A model generated the notes under the pieces. The model saw only the letters and a program-made list of their open reading frames with translations, made no database searches and was not told the DNA's origin. 64,000 nt of DNA from NCBI RefSeq assembly GCF_020740795.1, contig NC_067304.1, positions 3,028,056 to 3,092,055 on the forward strand. The letters are read 5' to 3'. Origin of the DNA: Apus apus (taxonomy: Eukaryota; Chordata; Aves; Apodiformes; Apodidae). Made by a program: the position numbers and the translations under genes. This document shows, piece by piece, positions 9,766 to 22,480 of this stretch (within the stretch, counting starts at the first letter, position 1; every line of letters begins with the position of its first letter).

Positions 9766-12057
9766 GTCTGTAAGCAGCTGAGATGGATGTGGAGCATTGC
9801 AGATGTGGGCAGGCTCTGGCATCTGCAGAGAGGTGAGAGCTGCTGCTGGGGCAGTTCTGGGAGTGATCTGGTGTCTCTGAGGATTAGGTTTCTGTTTTGC
9901 TTCATATTTTTGAGGGCACTTCTGCTGCCTGTGACTGAGCAGAGGTGATACTGCCTGATCTGCTGAGGGAATTCCTGGGTTTTTGTACTTGGTCTATTTT
10001 TTATTATTATTTTTTTTTTATGGAGGTGCCTGTCCTGTTGTTTCTCCTCCTTGCCTTCCATGCAGCTTAAAAACCACTTGTCTGATCTTCTCCTTATTTT
10101 TGTGAAGAGTTGTTGAATTTACATAGCAATAATTGTCCCAGTTCCCTGAGTGGTTGACTTGTGGTGTGTTTTGTTGGTTGGTTGGTTTGTTTTTCCTGGG
10201 AATCTGAGGGTTGGCAGGGACAAACCTGGGCTGGTGTCTCATCTCCCCCTGCTTGTCTTTCCTGTTGGCCTTGGCTGCCCTTTCCAAACCCCAGCTCCCT
10301 TCTCCAGGGACAAGCAAGGGATTTTGGGGTCCTGCTGCCCTTTCTGCAGGGTGGTGCTGGTGGGGGGTTCATCTCCCCAGCCCTCTGTGGAGCAGCAGGA
10401 GTGTGGAGCCTGTCATTAACTCCCTTCTGTGAGAGGCAAATTACAGACTTCAGCGACACAATCGGGTCAGCTCGAGAGGCAATGGAAAACCAAAATAACC
10501 CCCGTGGGAATTTCTTGATCTGTCTGCCACCTTGTCCCTTGCTTCTCTGTTGCATTGACTTGGGGGGGAAAAAAAAAAACCGTTCCCCCACCACCTGGGT
10601 CTGGAGATTTCCTGTTGAAACCAGGGCAAAGCTCCTTAGTAAGCAAAAGAACAGGGCTGGGGGAAAAAATGGCTCGTTCCTCGCTTGGAGCCAGGTCTCC
10701 ATCCGGCTCCTCTCCCACAGGTAGAGCCAAAGATTCCCAGTTTGGCCCCGGGAGAGCAGAGTGCTGCTCAGAGCAAGGTGTGACTTGCATTTAGAGCAGA
10801 AGGCAGCAAAGCCTGTGACAGATGTTGTGGTTCATTACGCAGCAGGGAACCAGCTCTGCAGAGAGCAAGTCGAGCTCATTTCTGCGCCAGGACGCGTTTC
10901 TCCCAACGAGACCCACTGCCAGCTGAAACCTTTGGCCTGGAGCATCAGGACCAGGAACTTAATTTTCCTGGGCTGTGGGAAGCCAGCAAACAGCTGTGAG
11001 GAGCACGGCAGTGCTGCTGAGTAGATGGGTGATGCCTCCAAGTGGTCTCAAGGGGCAATGAGTGCTCCAGAGGGAGGTGGAACACCCCAGCCCTGGGTGG
11101 GGGGGAGGACCAGCAGTGGGTGGTCTGACTGCCTGTTGTCCCCTCGGGAAGGCTGTGGGTGGAGGTGTGTGTGGTGTGTGTGCAAGGGTGTCTCCCCAGC
11201 ACCAATGTTCTCTTGTATGGCCAAGAGAGTTGGTGGCAGATTGTGTTGAAATCTCACTTCAGCGGCGAAAGCTGCGATTAGCATTTAATGAAGCTTCTTG
11301 CTTTTATTTTTAGGTAACCTCTGATTCCCTGACTGTGTAATTTAGTCCTTCATTGCTCGGAGATAATTAAAGTATGTCACTATAATTTGCTTTTTTTAAA
11401 AGGCTGTAATTATGTTTTTATTGAGAATAAAAAAAAAAGGGGGGAGGGGGAAATGAAAACAATGTCAGGGGAGGAGAAGGCTTTGGATGGGCAAGGGGGA
11501 TTTCTTCCAGCTTGCAGGCTTAGGAGATCTTTCCAGGATGCCAGGTAGACTGGGGACAGAGGGAGGGCTTCTTTGGTGTTGGCGTGGGTAATGGCAAGGT
11601 GCAGTGTTTCAGGAGGAGGTGAGAGCTTCAGGTGTCCACGAGCCCTGATTGTGCCTGCGTGTGGTTCAGCTGCAAGGGAGCTGGGGGCTGTGCCTGGGCT
11701 GCAGGATGCACCAGTGTTGGGTTGTGCTCTTCAGCATTGGGCTCCTTGCAGCTCTCTGGGAGAGGGGGCAGCCCAGGATGGACTTAGACTAGAGCAGAGC
11801 AGCTGAGGGCTCAGCCCTGCAGCCTCCCCAGGCTGCCCTGCCGAGCCTCAGACATCTGTGTGCATGTTGGGGCTTCGTGCTTCGATTGCAGGCATCTGGT
11901 CTCTGGGACAAAACATGCTTTGCTGATGCAGGGCTGTGTGGCTCACACGCTGTCCTCTCTGCACAATAACAAATGAATGGGGAGGAATTCAATGTGTCTT
12001 CCCAGGACTGGCAGGACAGCACAGCTTTTGGGGGATGCTCCTTGCAGTTTGTGCTGT
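9766..12057. other. Intergenic with two AT- or CpG-marked islands
   Basis: There is a T-rich stretch near 9990-10020 and poly-A after G7 near 10562-10580. A moderately CpG-bearing block lies at about 10790-10930 (TTACGCAGC, CAGGACGCGTTTC, CAACGAGACC). A clear AT-rich island spans 11255-11440 (GCGATTAGCATTTAATGAAG, GATAATTAAAGTATG, CTGTAATTATG) and ends in A10 then G-rich sequence. The last 600 bp are GC-rich and featureless. No coding gene is supported. Confidence 0.5.
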
Positions 12058-12606
12058 GGGAGGTGATCATCCCCCTTTACTTGGCTCTTGTGAGACCCCA
12101 CCTGAAGTACTGTGTCCAGTTCTGGAGGCCCCAACATAGGAACATGGAGCTCCTGGAGAGAGTCCAGAGGAGGCCACAGAGTTGATGGGAGGGCTGGAGC
12201 AGCTCTGCTCTGTAGACAGGCTGAGACAGTTGGGGTGTTCAGCCTGGAGAAGAGAAGGCTCCAGGAAGACCTTAGAGCACCTTCCAGTGCCTGAAGGGGC
12301 TCCAGGAAAGCTGGGGAGGGTCTTGGGACAAGGGCAGGGAGGGATGGGATGAGGGGGATGGATGAAAAGTGGAAGAGGGAGCTTGAGGTTGGAGATGAGG
12401 AGGGAATTCTTTGCTGTGAGGGTGGTGAGACCCTGGCCCAGGTTGCCCAGGGAAGCTGTGGCTGCCCCATCCCTGGCAGTGTTGAAGGGCAGGTTGGATG
12501 GGGCTTGGAGCAACCTGGGCTGGTGGGAGGTGTCCCTGCCCATGCGGGGGGTTGGAACTAGATGATCTTGAAGCTCCCTTCCAACCCAAACCATTCCACG
12601 ATTCAG
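12058..12606 (+). mobile_element. CR1 LINE with remnant of ORF2 C-terminus
   Basis: This is the longest CR1 copy here. Its first part still encodes the end of the CR1 ORF2 reverse transcriptase protein ([23 protein letters not shown]). It is followed by the untranslated 3' region (TTCAGCCTGGAGAAGAGAAG, CCTTCCAGTGCCTGAAGGGG) and the terminal TGATCTTGAAG, CCCTTCCAACCCAAACC and ATTCCACGATTC. It is 5'-truncated and the ORF2 piece is interrupted soon after QRRPQS. The final 430 bp match the copy at 62156-62574 almost base for base, so both probably come from a recently active subfamily. Confidence 0.95.
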
Positions 12607-13652
12607 GATCTGCTTCTGTAAACACTGATAGTGGATGTCAAACAAGCCATGTCCCTCCAGAGCCCCCCAGCGCTGGTGTAGGCTGAAGGTGCCAGCTGAA
12701 GTGTCCTGCCTTGCTCCAGCCTGTGGAACCCTGTGCCTGGCCCTGGGCCCAGTGCTGCTCACGGGCAGCCCAGCAAAACTCCCTCCCTGCAAACCGGGCT
12801 GAAATGAGAGCGTGGCCGTCGCAGGGGGAACTGCTCCCCAATCCTTCACAGCCTGGAAATTGGCTGTTGGAGGGAAGCTGAATCACAAATAAATTGACAA
12901 TAATTGATTGGCCTGTGGCCAGTTCACAGCCAGAGCCAGCTGAAATGAGTTGGATTGTTGGCTTTTTCTTTAAGTTAGACTCACATTTTTTAGCGCTAAG
13001 AGGCTGCACTTAGTTTAGAATATATTTAATTCATTGAAATGTTGATCTTCTCTGCTGCAGAGTTCAGATCTGATCCCAGGCTTTTATTCCTTATCTAAAT
13101 GCAAAAGTGACTTGCCAGAAATACCAAGCAGAAAAATAATCTCAGAGCTTAGGAAAAGTGATGTGATGGAGCGTGGACTGGACTGGGAACCCACTGTGGC
13201 TCGAGCTGGCACCCTCACTGGAACATGCCCACTTTTCTTCTTGGCCTTACTGGGATGCAGCTCTTAGGGGCTCTGGCCCAGTCACACAGTGTTCAACACG
13301 TCCCCAGGGTCCCTGCAGCCACCCCCTGACACAAGGTCCACTGGGGTGCTGTGAAATGAGGTGCAATCCCCTGCAAGACTTCTCTCCGGAGCTCCCTGCT
13401 CCTTGTGGAGATGGGGCCAAAGTGACTCATGAAAGTCTCTTTGATAGAGCAGCGTGAGGCCAGGGATTTATGTTCAAGTCTGTCCTTGGGCTCTGCATCC
13501 ACCCCCGAGGTACCTGCTCTCCAGGTGCCTGAATTGAACGGCTCAGTGTGTAGGATCTGTCCCCCACTGGGCTTGCAGCACGTTCACATTCCTCCTCCCT
13601 GTGCAGAAATCCTCCTCCTGAGCAGGGTGTCACGCCACCTTCCTTGCAGAGC
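12607..13652. other. Intergenic with an AT-rich candidate conserved block
   Basis: Positions 12850-13150 are repeat-free and AT-rich (AATAAATTGACAATAATTGA, TTAGCGCTAAGAGG, ATATTTAATTCATTG, CTTTTATTCC). They carry SOX-like ACAAT and TAAT words and may be a conserved non-coding element. The flanks are GC-rich and featureless. Confidence 0.4.
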
Positions 13653-13810
13653 CTTTGTTATCTGCTGGGGATAACAAAGAGAAGGAACAGCACTTAAAAC
13701 CCAATAAAACCCACACACCATCATCAGCTTTTGTACTGGTTGCTATGGGAACCCCATACATGCACCGGAAATGCTGGAGTATGCAAATGAGCTTCTTAAT
13801 TAGTTCTCCT
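13653..13810. promoter_or_regulatory. Candidate enhancer: SOX/GATA inverted repeat, RFX-like and octamer words
   Basis: A perfect 10-bp inverted repeat occurs at 13653-13662 (CTTTGTTATC) and 13670-13679 (GATAACAAAG) around a 7-nt loop. Each arm joins a SOX-type word (CTTTGTT/AACAAAG) to a GATA word. Downstream are GTTGCTATGGGAAC at 13739-13752 (near the RFX X-box palindrome), a perfect POU octamer ATGCAAAT at 13781-13788 and TTAATTAG at 13797-13804. The block is repeat-free. Regulatory function is inferred from motif density alone. Confidence 0.4.
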
Positions 13811-16800
13811 CAGTCTTACATGCTCTTGGTGCAGCAATTTGATCATTAGATGAACATGGCATTTAATCAGCAGCCGCTTAACCAAACACGAGCTGGGGAG
13901 ACCTTTGGGCTGGCCAGGGTGTCTTGGGAGCTGGCTGGCAGTGGAGGGAAGCGTGGGACCTGTGGCTGCCTGGAGCTGGGAGTCTTCTCTAGCAGCTTTC
14001 ATACTGGTGGGACCTGCTGGTATGGCTTCTGTTGCCTTTGGAGAGGAGCAGCAAGCGAGGATGGGGCTGTGTCTCCAGCCTGTCCCAGCCTGCCTGGAGA
14101 GGGCTGTGAGGTTGGTGGGGTCTCAGCAGCCTGGTTGCATGTGCACTGGGCTGAGACTGTGTGGTTGGCTTGAGCAGAAGGCTGGAGCTCCTGGTCCTGC
14201 TGTGGTGCAGGGCTGGGGTGGAGAGCTGGCTGGAAAACCCCCACCCTGAGCCCCTCTGGGCTGCGGGGCAGGTTGCAGTGTTACCCCAGCTCTGCCAGCC
14301 TGAGGGGCTGGGGTTGGACTTGCTGCCTCTAGCCCAGCAGGCTGGTTTTGCAGAGCCAGCTGCCATGTGGGTGCATGTGGGAGCTCCTGCTGTAAATGCT
14401 ATGAGTTTTTCACCAAACAAGCTTCATTAATCGTCTAATAACCGGATTAATTAAGGACACTGAAAGTAAACAGCAAGAATGTAATTTGCCTCTGATTGCC
14501 ATATAATTGCAGGAGGATGGTCCTATTTGAATATGCAGAAAGTGTTGTTGTCAGAGGCACTGAGACCAAGAATGGCAATTTATGGAGGACAAATATGCCC
14601 TTGGGGTGTCCAGCCCCCTTCACCCATCCTCTTTGCTGCCCTTGGTGCTGTCTGCATGGTTTTTTTCTCTGTGGTTCTCTGACTTCTTTCCCAATTAGCC
14701 AACTCTCTGCTATTTGAGGAGCTTTCTGAGCTATTTGCTTTAGCAAACATTGATGTTCCAAATAGACTGGCAGATCAGCTTGGGAACAGTCTCCTGTGTC
14801 CTGCAAGACAGCAACAAACAAGGTGAGAAGAAACCTTTCAGGGCTGTCCTGCTAAGGGTTAGAACAATTAGAACTCTGAGCCTTCTTTCTTAGGACTTGG
14901 GAATGTTGGTTGGGCTTGGGAGAACTTGCCCTTGCGAGTCCCAGAGAGCTTCCAATGCCCCAAGAGAAGATGGAGACCAGGAGGAGAACTGGGGGATGCA
15001 GAGAAGGAGCAGATGCTGTGTGGCTTGGAGGCAGAGCCAGTGACTGAATGCTGGAGTCTGAGTCCCATCTTGCATCTCTCATGTCCTCCACCCCATGTCA
15101 GCTGGTGTTTTTTTCTAGCACTTCTCTCTCTCCTTGCAAATACAGACATCTGGATGGTGACTAATCTTCCATCTCTCTGCCTCCCATCAGCCCTGGGTGA
15201 GCTTTCTTCTTGCGTTTGACCTTGTCAATGCTAAATCTGGGCTGTTTGAGGAACAGGAGCACATGGTGCCCTACAAAGATGACGACGCGCTCTCTCCACG
15301 CGCACACACGTGTCCAAAGGGAAGATTTCAGAGCACTAATTCCACCTTGGAGAGCCTGAGGGTCATATTTTTCTCTCTCCCTGACAGACATGGAAACCTG
15401 CAACGTGGTGGGATGTGACCTTTCAGGAGCAGCCTGGAACACCTATTGACAGGCATGATTCCTAAGTGTATCCTGGTTTTTCTTTTCTCCCCATGGTGAT
15501 GAGCTCTGCCTGCTCCAGCTGTTTCAGCCTGTTCTTCATGGGATTAAATTGCTGTGTGTTCTTTGGTTGAGACAGGCACCTGCTGCTCCCCTGTGTGGCT
15601 TCACACTGAAGCAGGGTAAGAAGCAGAGAACATGATTCTTTGAGCACTTGTTTTAGAAGAGAGCTTGCTGGCAAAATGGATGGGAGCTGGTGTGCCAGCA
15701 GAATGGTGGCAACAAAAATCTGTGATGGAAAATGGGGGCTTGGGACCCCCCACCCACCTGTCTGTGGGCATCTTTCCCATCAGCTGTTTGTGTCCTTGCA
15801 GTGTCTGAAGATTTTTGGGCCAGTTTCCCATGGCTTTACATACCATACCTGTCCCAAACAGCTGCCAAACTCCATTCATCACCGACAGGGTTTTGTTTTC
15901 CTCTTCTGGAAACTTGAAAACGTTTAGAAAGAAATCAAGTTTTCCCTGGAAATTCAGTGAGGAGTGGGGTGGAGGGAAGGTAGCCTTCTGTTTGTTTTGC
16001 ACTGCCTTTCTGTAAGCTGCTATAAACAACCTGTCATCATATCTCCAGTGAAGCAGTTGAGCAGGCTCCCCAGGTGTCTGCAGTTGGTTCCTTGCCATGT
16101 AAGGTCTTGTTAGAGGTGATATTTGTTTCTGGTTAGCCATGGACTCCCTTTGGGCTTGAAGAGCAAGGCAGGGAAATAGCAAAAGTTGTGATTAGGGCTT
16201 TATTTTGAACTTCTAAAATCTCTGTTTCCTGCGGTGAGCAACATCCTAGAGCTGCCGGAGGCTGCACCCTGCCAGGGTTTCACAGGGAAACTCTCAAAGC
16301 AATGAACAAGGGAGGCAATCAGCCCCTCCTGAACATCAAGGCCACGTGGGTGGTGATGCCTGCTGTGCCTTTGAGACCTCTCCCATTGTCAGCACACTTT
16401 CTTCAGGAATCGAGGCCAACGTGAGGGCTCTGCCACTGCTGTTGCCTGCTTGAAGCTGTATCTGAATGCCTTCAGACCTTCCCTGCAGCAACCTGGGCTC
16501 TTCCTGGAGCTGCAGTGTAACTGCCTCTCTCTAGGGTAAGGCAGTGATCCTCGTTTTGCAGAGCAAGGCTTTGCTCCCTCTGCATGTTGGCTCCTCAAGA
16601 TCAACTATTTGGTTGGTCTTGAAACTTGTGAACATGGGTCAATCACGTCTCTTCCCCCCACTCCCTCCACCTTGTGTATTAGAGTAGGTGTGAGGGGTGT
16701 GCAAGAACTTGGGCTTGAATAAATACGGGTGGACCCCGAAGGACAGAGATGTGGGCCTATTACCAAGTCCTTGCATGAGACATCTTTGGCTTTGAGGCTC

Positions 16801-19039
16801 TTGAGTTTCTGATGTGATTCCCATGAGACCCTGGCATGGACAATTAATCATTCCCTGATCACACTCCTTGAAATCTTCCTCTTTCCAAGTGGACTCTGTA
16901 TTCTGGTGCTGTTTTTCAAGACTGACGGGGAAGCTGCCTCTGGTGTGCTTGCCAGTGCTGCTGCTTTGCTGTTGTTTTTCAGATGCCTGGTGGTTTTTTG
17001 GGGAAAATAACATTCCAAACCCTGCTTTGTGATTTTTCTCTTCTCTGTAATTAGATGTAGCAGTGATCAAAATGTGTTGCATTGCACTGCAAGCTTCTCC
17101 AGGCAGATGTTTCATCACCGGAGGAGAGATGACTTCATCCTTTACATTTGGGGAAAATTAAAAGAGAGGGGAAAAAAAAAGAAAAAGGCAAAGGAGAATG
17201 TTGGATTTCCTGTTGTGTGAATAGAGATTTTTTTTACCCTGCTGGCATTCAGATCTTGAGAAATGCACCCCCTGGTACTTCTTTTGCTGCAAAAAAAATA
17301 CCAAGGGGGATGGTGACTGCAACCCACCTTGTTGCTTCCCTGCAGCCTCCCTTGGAGAAGGCTTTGGAGCACAAGGCAGACTGTTAGCTCTTTATTTTGA
17401 CTCTCTGGGATGTACAAAGCTCCTCAGCTGCTGCCACACCTTTACAGCTCTTACACACCAGCTTTCAGAGCAGCTGGGGTGGCTGCAAAGGTTGGCACAA
17501 AGTCCACTTTCTGCCCTTTGGCGTCTGGAACTCTTTGGTGCGTCGTGCTTTGTGTTGATGGTAAGAATGAATCAATTCCCCAAACACGACCAGTTGAGGA
17601 AGCTGGGGCAGAGCAGAAGATGTGAAAAGGCCTGTAAATGGCCCTTCTTTGGGGAATGCCAGCACCAAATACCACCAGCTTTGGAGCAGAGACTTGGGTT
17701 TGGCTGGGGAGGGAATGTGAGTGCAGGGGAAATGATTATCTCCCAAGCTTGGGAACACCAAGCACGATTCCTCAAGCTCAGCTCAATAAGAGAGCCATCA
17801 AAAGTAAAAATGACAGCAATTCCGCAGTCAATATCATGTGGCTGCAGGTTAAATAAATAACGTTTGAATGATAATAATTGCCAAATGATACTATTTCATC
17901 CACCACAAACATGTGGTTAAGCTCTCATTAGCTGAGACTACAAGCTTTGCAGGAAGTACAGGCTCTTTGAAAGCAGCAAGCTTTGGATTATGCTGCTATA
18001 GAAATTCCTAGACTGCTTTGGCAAGTGTTTCCTAACGCCTGTGAGTGAGTTTGCTCAGGGGGTTGAAAGGACAATTGGAAAGGCTGGCACCCCAAACTGA
18101 AGCTGGTTTTTTATTTAGTCATTTGAGATCTATTTTTTAGGTTCTCGGGGCTTCTAAAAGCTGAGTTGATAGTTAATGGACTATATTATAATCCTTGAGC
18201 TCTGCAGGAAAAAAAAAAGGCATTTAAAAATGTTTTTTACGTACAGGCTTTTATTTTTACAGACATGTATCCAGGTACATCTAGTCTCATCCAGTGTAGT
18301 TTTGTCCAAACTTCAAGGTCTAGTTTTCTGCTCTGTCTTGTCCCACCACTTTCCTCCATTGCTACTTCTTGGTCCCTGCCAAGCCATCCTGGAGCTGAGG
18401 AGCTGTCTGTGCCCACCAGAGATGGTGCTCAACCCCAAACTGGGAAAACTGGTGAGCTGAGCACCTTGCCAGACAGGGCTGATTTCAGATTTGGCCGCAA
18501 TATTGATCCTCACTTAACATAGTAATGAGAATCTGCTTCCCTCATCAGCGAGGGGAAAAAGAAAATCTGATTTTCCAGCTTCTAGAAGGAAATGAGCTTT
18601 TTTTTGAATCGTGTTGGATGTGGGATGGTTGGAGGTGTTTGGCTTCACTTTGGTCTTGGTGTGGACAGGAGGTGGTTGTGATCGCTTGGGTGGCACGTCC
18701 TTCTTGTCTTGGCTTCTCTCACACACCCTGACATTTGGGGGGAGCCTCCATCTTGCTCCCTGAAGCCCAGCTTCCCATTTTATGATGAACCCCATCATTC
18801 CTATCACCCATCCTTGAACCCCCCAGGGCGGGTGATGGCTTTCCACCCGTGTTGTATCACAGAGATGTGGGGCAGTGTCCATGTCAGCTCCTCAGTGCCC
18901 ATCCTCACACTTACATTTTCTTCATCCAGCGCATCATCGAGGGAGAAAAACCTCTTTATTTCCCCTCCACTCTTGCCCAGGGCCTCCCAAAACGTGGCTG
19001 AGCTTCCTCTCCTCCCCTCCGCAGCTCTCCCTGGGCTGG
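13811..19039. other. Intergenic with two AT-rich islands
   Basis: Island one (14400-14590) holds CTTCATTAATCGTC, CGGATTAATTAAGG and ATTTGAATATGC. Island two (17770-17990) holds CTCAATAAGAG, GGTTAAATAAATAACG, GATAATAATTGCC and CTCATTAGCTGAG. Between them the sequence is of mixed composition with A-rich patches (17170-17190, 18205) and overlapping chance ORFs. I recognise no gene, RNA gene or transposon. Confidence 0.45.
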
Positions 19040-19494
19040 GTGCCTGGCTGGACCGTCTGGCTGACGGCAAATTGTTTTCTGATGGCTGACTCGGTGTAAC
19101 CGAACTCAATTTGCCTTTCAAAAGCAGCTAATAGTCGCATTAAAAAATCCATTTTCACTTGTGATTGAATTTGACGGCGGCTCAATCAATAAGCGAACGG
19201 AGCGTTTCACACGCTGTACCGCGCGGGCGTTGCCAGGGTAACGGGTGAATCCCCCCTCCAACGGGTGTCACCCGGCCCTGTCACCCCGCCAGGGGCTGCC
19301 CGTGGTGGGAAGGGAAGCCTTCCCGTGCCTCGCAGGAAAGGAGCTGGTCACATTTTTTGTCATTCTTCTTTCTTTTTTGCCACTGGCTGCTCGGTCGCGC
19401 GGCCCGACGGGGCGGCAGGCCCGGCGAGGGGTGCAGCCAAAAGGGCTGGTGAAGCCCTCAGGATGGGGATCTGCCCGACCGCGGCATCGTAGCG
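19040..19494. promoter_or_regulatory. CpG-rich block with an RFX X-box-like motif
   Basis: CpGs, rare in the surrounding sequence, cluster here (TTTGACGGCGGC, AAGCGAACGGAGCG, ACCGCGCGGGCG, GGTCGCGCGGCCCGACGGGG, CCGCGGCATCG). At 19229-19242 the word GTTGCC-AG-GGTAAC fits the RFX X-box pattern GTNRCC(0-3)RGYAAC exactly. Part of the block (19130-19200) is AT-rich with repeat-free character (GAATTTGACGG, CTCAATCAATAAG). A CpG-bearing enhancer or small promoter is possible. No splice-linked exon or TATA box is clear. Confidence 0.4.
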
Positions 19495-19550
19495 TGGCTT
19501 AGGTTGGAAGGCACCTTCAAGATCCTCCAGTTCCAACCCTTCCTTTCCCA
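19495..19550 (-). mobile_element. CR1 LINE, tiny 3' remnant
   Basis: On the minus strand this is only the last part of a CR1 end: GGTTGGAACTGGAGGATCTT followed by GAAGGTGCCTTCCAACC. The normal downstream ATTCTATG repeats are gone. It directly abuts the CpG-rich block. Confidence 0.8.
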
Positions 19551-22480
19551 GATCTCACAGGTCTGGGGAGAAAAGCAGCCGGGGTGACTCTGGGGCCACG
19601 GATGAGGGCGGCAGGGCTGGGAATGGAGCTGGCAATGAGCTTTCCCGAGGGGACAGTCTTTCTGACATGGTGGGGGGGGGGAGGGAAGATAATGATGTGA
19701 GGAAATGGATATTTTACTTTTTAATAGGGTTCATCCACATTTGATGAAAAATGAACGTGGCACTTTGCTTCATGACAATCAGAGTTTCCTTTCAGCTATT
19801 GTTTGCGCTCCTCCTATTGTAGCATAAAATGAAACGGTTCAGTCAGGAATTCTGCAATTGTGAGGGGGTTTTTATGTTGTTTGGGGTTTTTTTTGTAATA
19901 TATTTTTCTTAACCCTCCTTCCCAAAGCAGTTTCCTGAGGGATTTTAATTAGAAAATCTCTCTCTTTCCCTCTCTCTGCGTGCTCCACGGCAGCCCAACT
20001 TCTTGCTGTCAGCGCTACCTGCACGCTGAGGCTGTAGCCATTTTGGGAGCATAGAGCAGGGGAGCCCACCTGCAGCCACTGCCAGGCCCATCTTCTCTGA
20101 TTCCCTTCAGCCTGAGGGGGGGGGGGTCCACGTCAGAAAATGAATAAGCTGCTGTACAACACGTCGGTGTTTTCTCTGCGGGGAGTTTGCCTGAGGCACC
20201 AGGATGCCTTGGTTGCCTTCTATTGCGTCTCTAAAGCACAGGCAAACAAGGCAATGCTGTCTTTGAGCTCATTTCCATAGATTGATCTGCACCAGGGGGA
20301 GGAAAAGGAAAGTCTGTACTGAGTTTGAGCTAAAAGAAGAGGAAAGGCAGGCACCCTGGGCTTGGTTTGAGCTGGCACCTGGAGTTTTCCCCCACTGAGG
20401 ACTGAACGGGGTTGAACTTTTGCTGCCCATCTCCATTAAATCCAAGTCCTTTGCCTCCCAGCTCCCTTTCCCTGCTGTCCCTGCTGCTGCATCAGACCCA
20501 GATGGTTTCTCAGGGCTGCCCTGGACCAGGGAGGGCTCTTGGCCCTGGCCTCCATAGCACTGCATTTCTCACCTTTCTCTCCTTTGGGGTGTGCGCCGTG
20601 TCCTGTGGGGACCTGCAGACCTGAAGGTCAGGAAATGGGGCTGGCAGCTCAGCCTCTTCTCTCCCAACATGCTGGAGGCCGTGGAACTCTCACTGAAGCA
20701 CAGGCAGGAGACTCTCCAAGTTTCCAGTCCTTTTGCTGAAGGTTCCTCTGCTCCTTGCAGGGTAAAGAAGCCATTTCCATTCATTTCACAAGCTGTTTCC
20801 ACCACGTCTGTGTTTGCTGCTGCTGGTGGCTGAGAATGATTCTCTCTTCCAACGTTCATGAGAAGAAAGAAAACCTGTAACAATGGTGCCTGAGCAATCT
20901 GCAGAGCTCTGGAGACAGCCCGGAGGGTCAGGGCTTTGTTTCCTGACAGGTACGGGGCTTCTCTAAACTGTAATTTTATTGTCACCGGGAGCTGACATCT
21001 CTTTGTTTAACATACTGGAGGGAAGTGGCAACAGAGCTGGTCTCAGTGTGTAGAGAGGAGCTGCAGTCTCTTCTGCCTGAGAGAGCACAGCTCTGCCGCA
21101 GACAGGAGCCGCTCTGGATGCGACAGGTCAGGCTTTGCTCCCTGCCTGGTGCCCTGTGGGTGATGGAGGGACCTGGTCCTGCTTCTGACTCCCCTGCTCA
21201 GCAGCCTGAGCTGAACTGCTGTGCACCAGATTTGCCCCCCTGTTCTTCCCCTGACGGGGCAAAGAGTCTCCCGTTGTGCCTCGCACCTCCCCAAAACCCC
21301 GTGGTGGTGCTTCAGGGAAATCAGAAGCAGCTGAGGGGTAGAGTCTGACTCCATCTCCACATCCGACTCTGTGCAAGGGGGGATGTTGGCTTCTCTCCAG
21401 GGGTGTGTGTGGGGGAGCATCTGCGTGGCTCCCTGGATTGTGCCCACTCGGACTATTGACGGGCTGCCTGACCTTTCGGCTGGTAATTGGAAATCTTTCA
21501 AAGGTGCCACGTTCTCCCTGCGAGAAGCCCAACCGAACAGAGCAGTGGCTGCGCTGGCAAGATGTGCCTGGGGCTCCTGCCCTGCTGCTGCCTGCACAGA
21601 CCTCTCGGGGAGATAAAGCAGCCACTTGACCCAGAGGAAACTCTGCCTGTGTCTATCTGATGGGTTTTTTTTGCTTTCAAAGCTCTGCCCGGGCCCTGCT
21701 AGGGAGCTCAGAGTGAAACGGTTTCTCAGTGCTCCTTCTTCCTAGATACAAAGCAGCTGGGGTTTAATAAGCTGAGGGGAAGGCGATAAGCTCTCTGGTC
21801 AGCTCTGCGTGCTGCAGCAGCACGTGTGCTGTCATTAGCCCTCAGAAGCTCTATCTCCTGTAAAAGTCACTTGGGAATGAATTGTCTGCTAGTGCAGCTC
21901 CTGCGGGAATGTGGCTGCTGCTTCTTGGCTTGGCCGTGCTTGGGAGCAGGGGATGCATTTGAATCCCCATTGCAGCTAAACCCCCTCTGCGTGGCCAGGG
22001 AGCCTCAGTGCTAGATGCTCTACCTAAAGCTGGGAATAGTCTTGATTCCAGAGATGAAGAAATGGAGGAGAAATGATCCCTTAGAGGAAACGAGGTACTG
22101 AGATTAAATTATTTGCTTGAGTCGTGCTGAAGATAGAACAACGCTTGGGTGGCGTGCTTGAGGCAGTGATGGGAACTGTGGGTTGAGCTTTACAGTTTGT
22201 GATGAGGCTTAAGGAGCAGTGGCTGGAAGAGCTCAGAGGGAGAAAGCAGCATTGCAGAGGGTGCTAGTGTGGAGCCCTGAACTAAATCTAGTCAGACTGG
22301 GTTGTGTCACGTTTTGGGCCAGGCCATCCTAGGCCAGAGGCTGTTAAAGCTGAGAAGGGAGCCCAGGTCTGCTGAACCCACTTAAGGACATTCTGCTTCT
22401 GGGAGTTAATATTCCCAGGGTTGCTGTCAAGCTCTGCACAGGACAGGCTTGTATGACAAGGGGTAAACCTTGATGCCAGC
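19551..22480. other. Intergenic with one AT-rich island
   Basis: Positions 19690-19880 are repeat-free and AT-rich (GAAGATAATGATG, TTTTACTTTTTAATAGG, CAGCTATTGTTTGCGC) and may be conserved. There is a G-run of about ten bases just before 19682 and another near 20116. The rest is GC-rich with chance ORFs; no gene is recognised. Confidence 0.45.
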
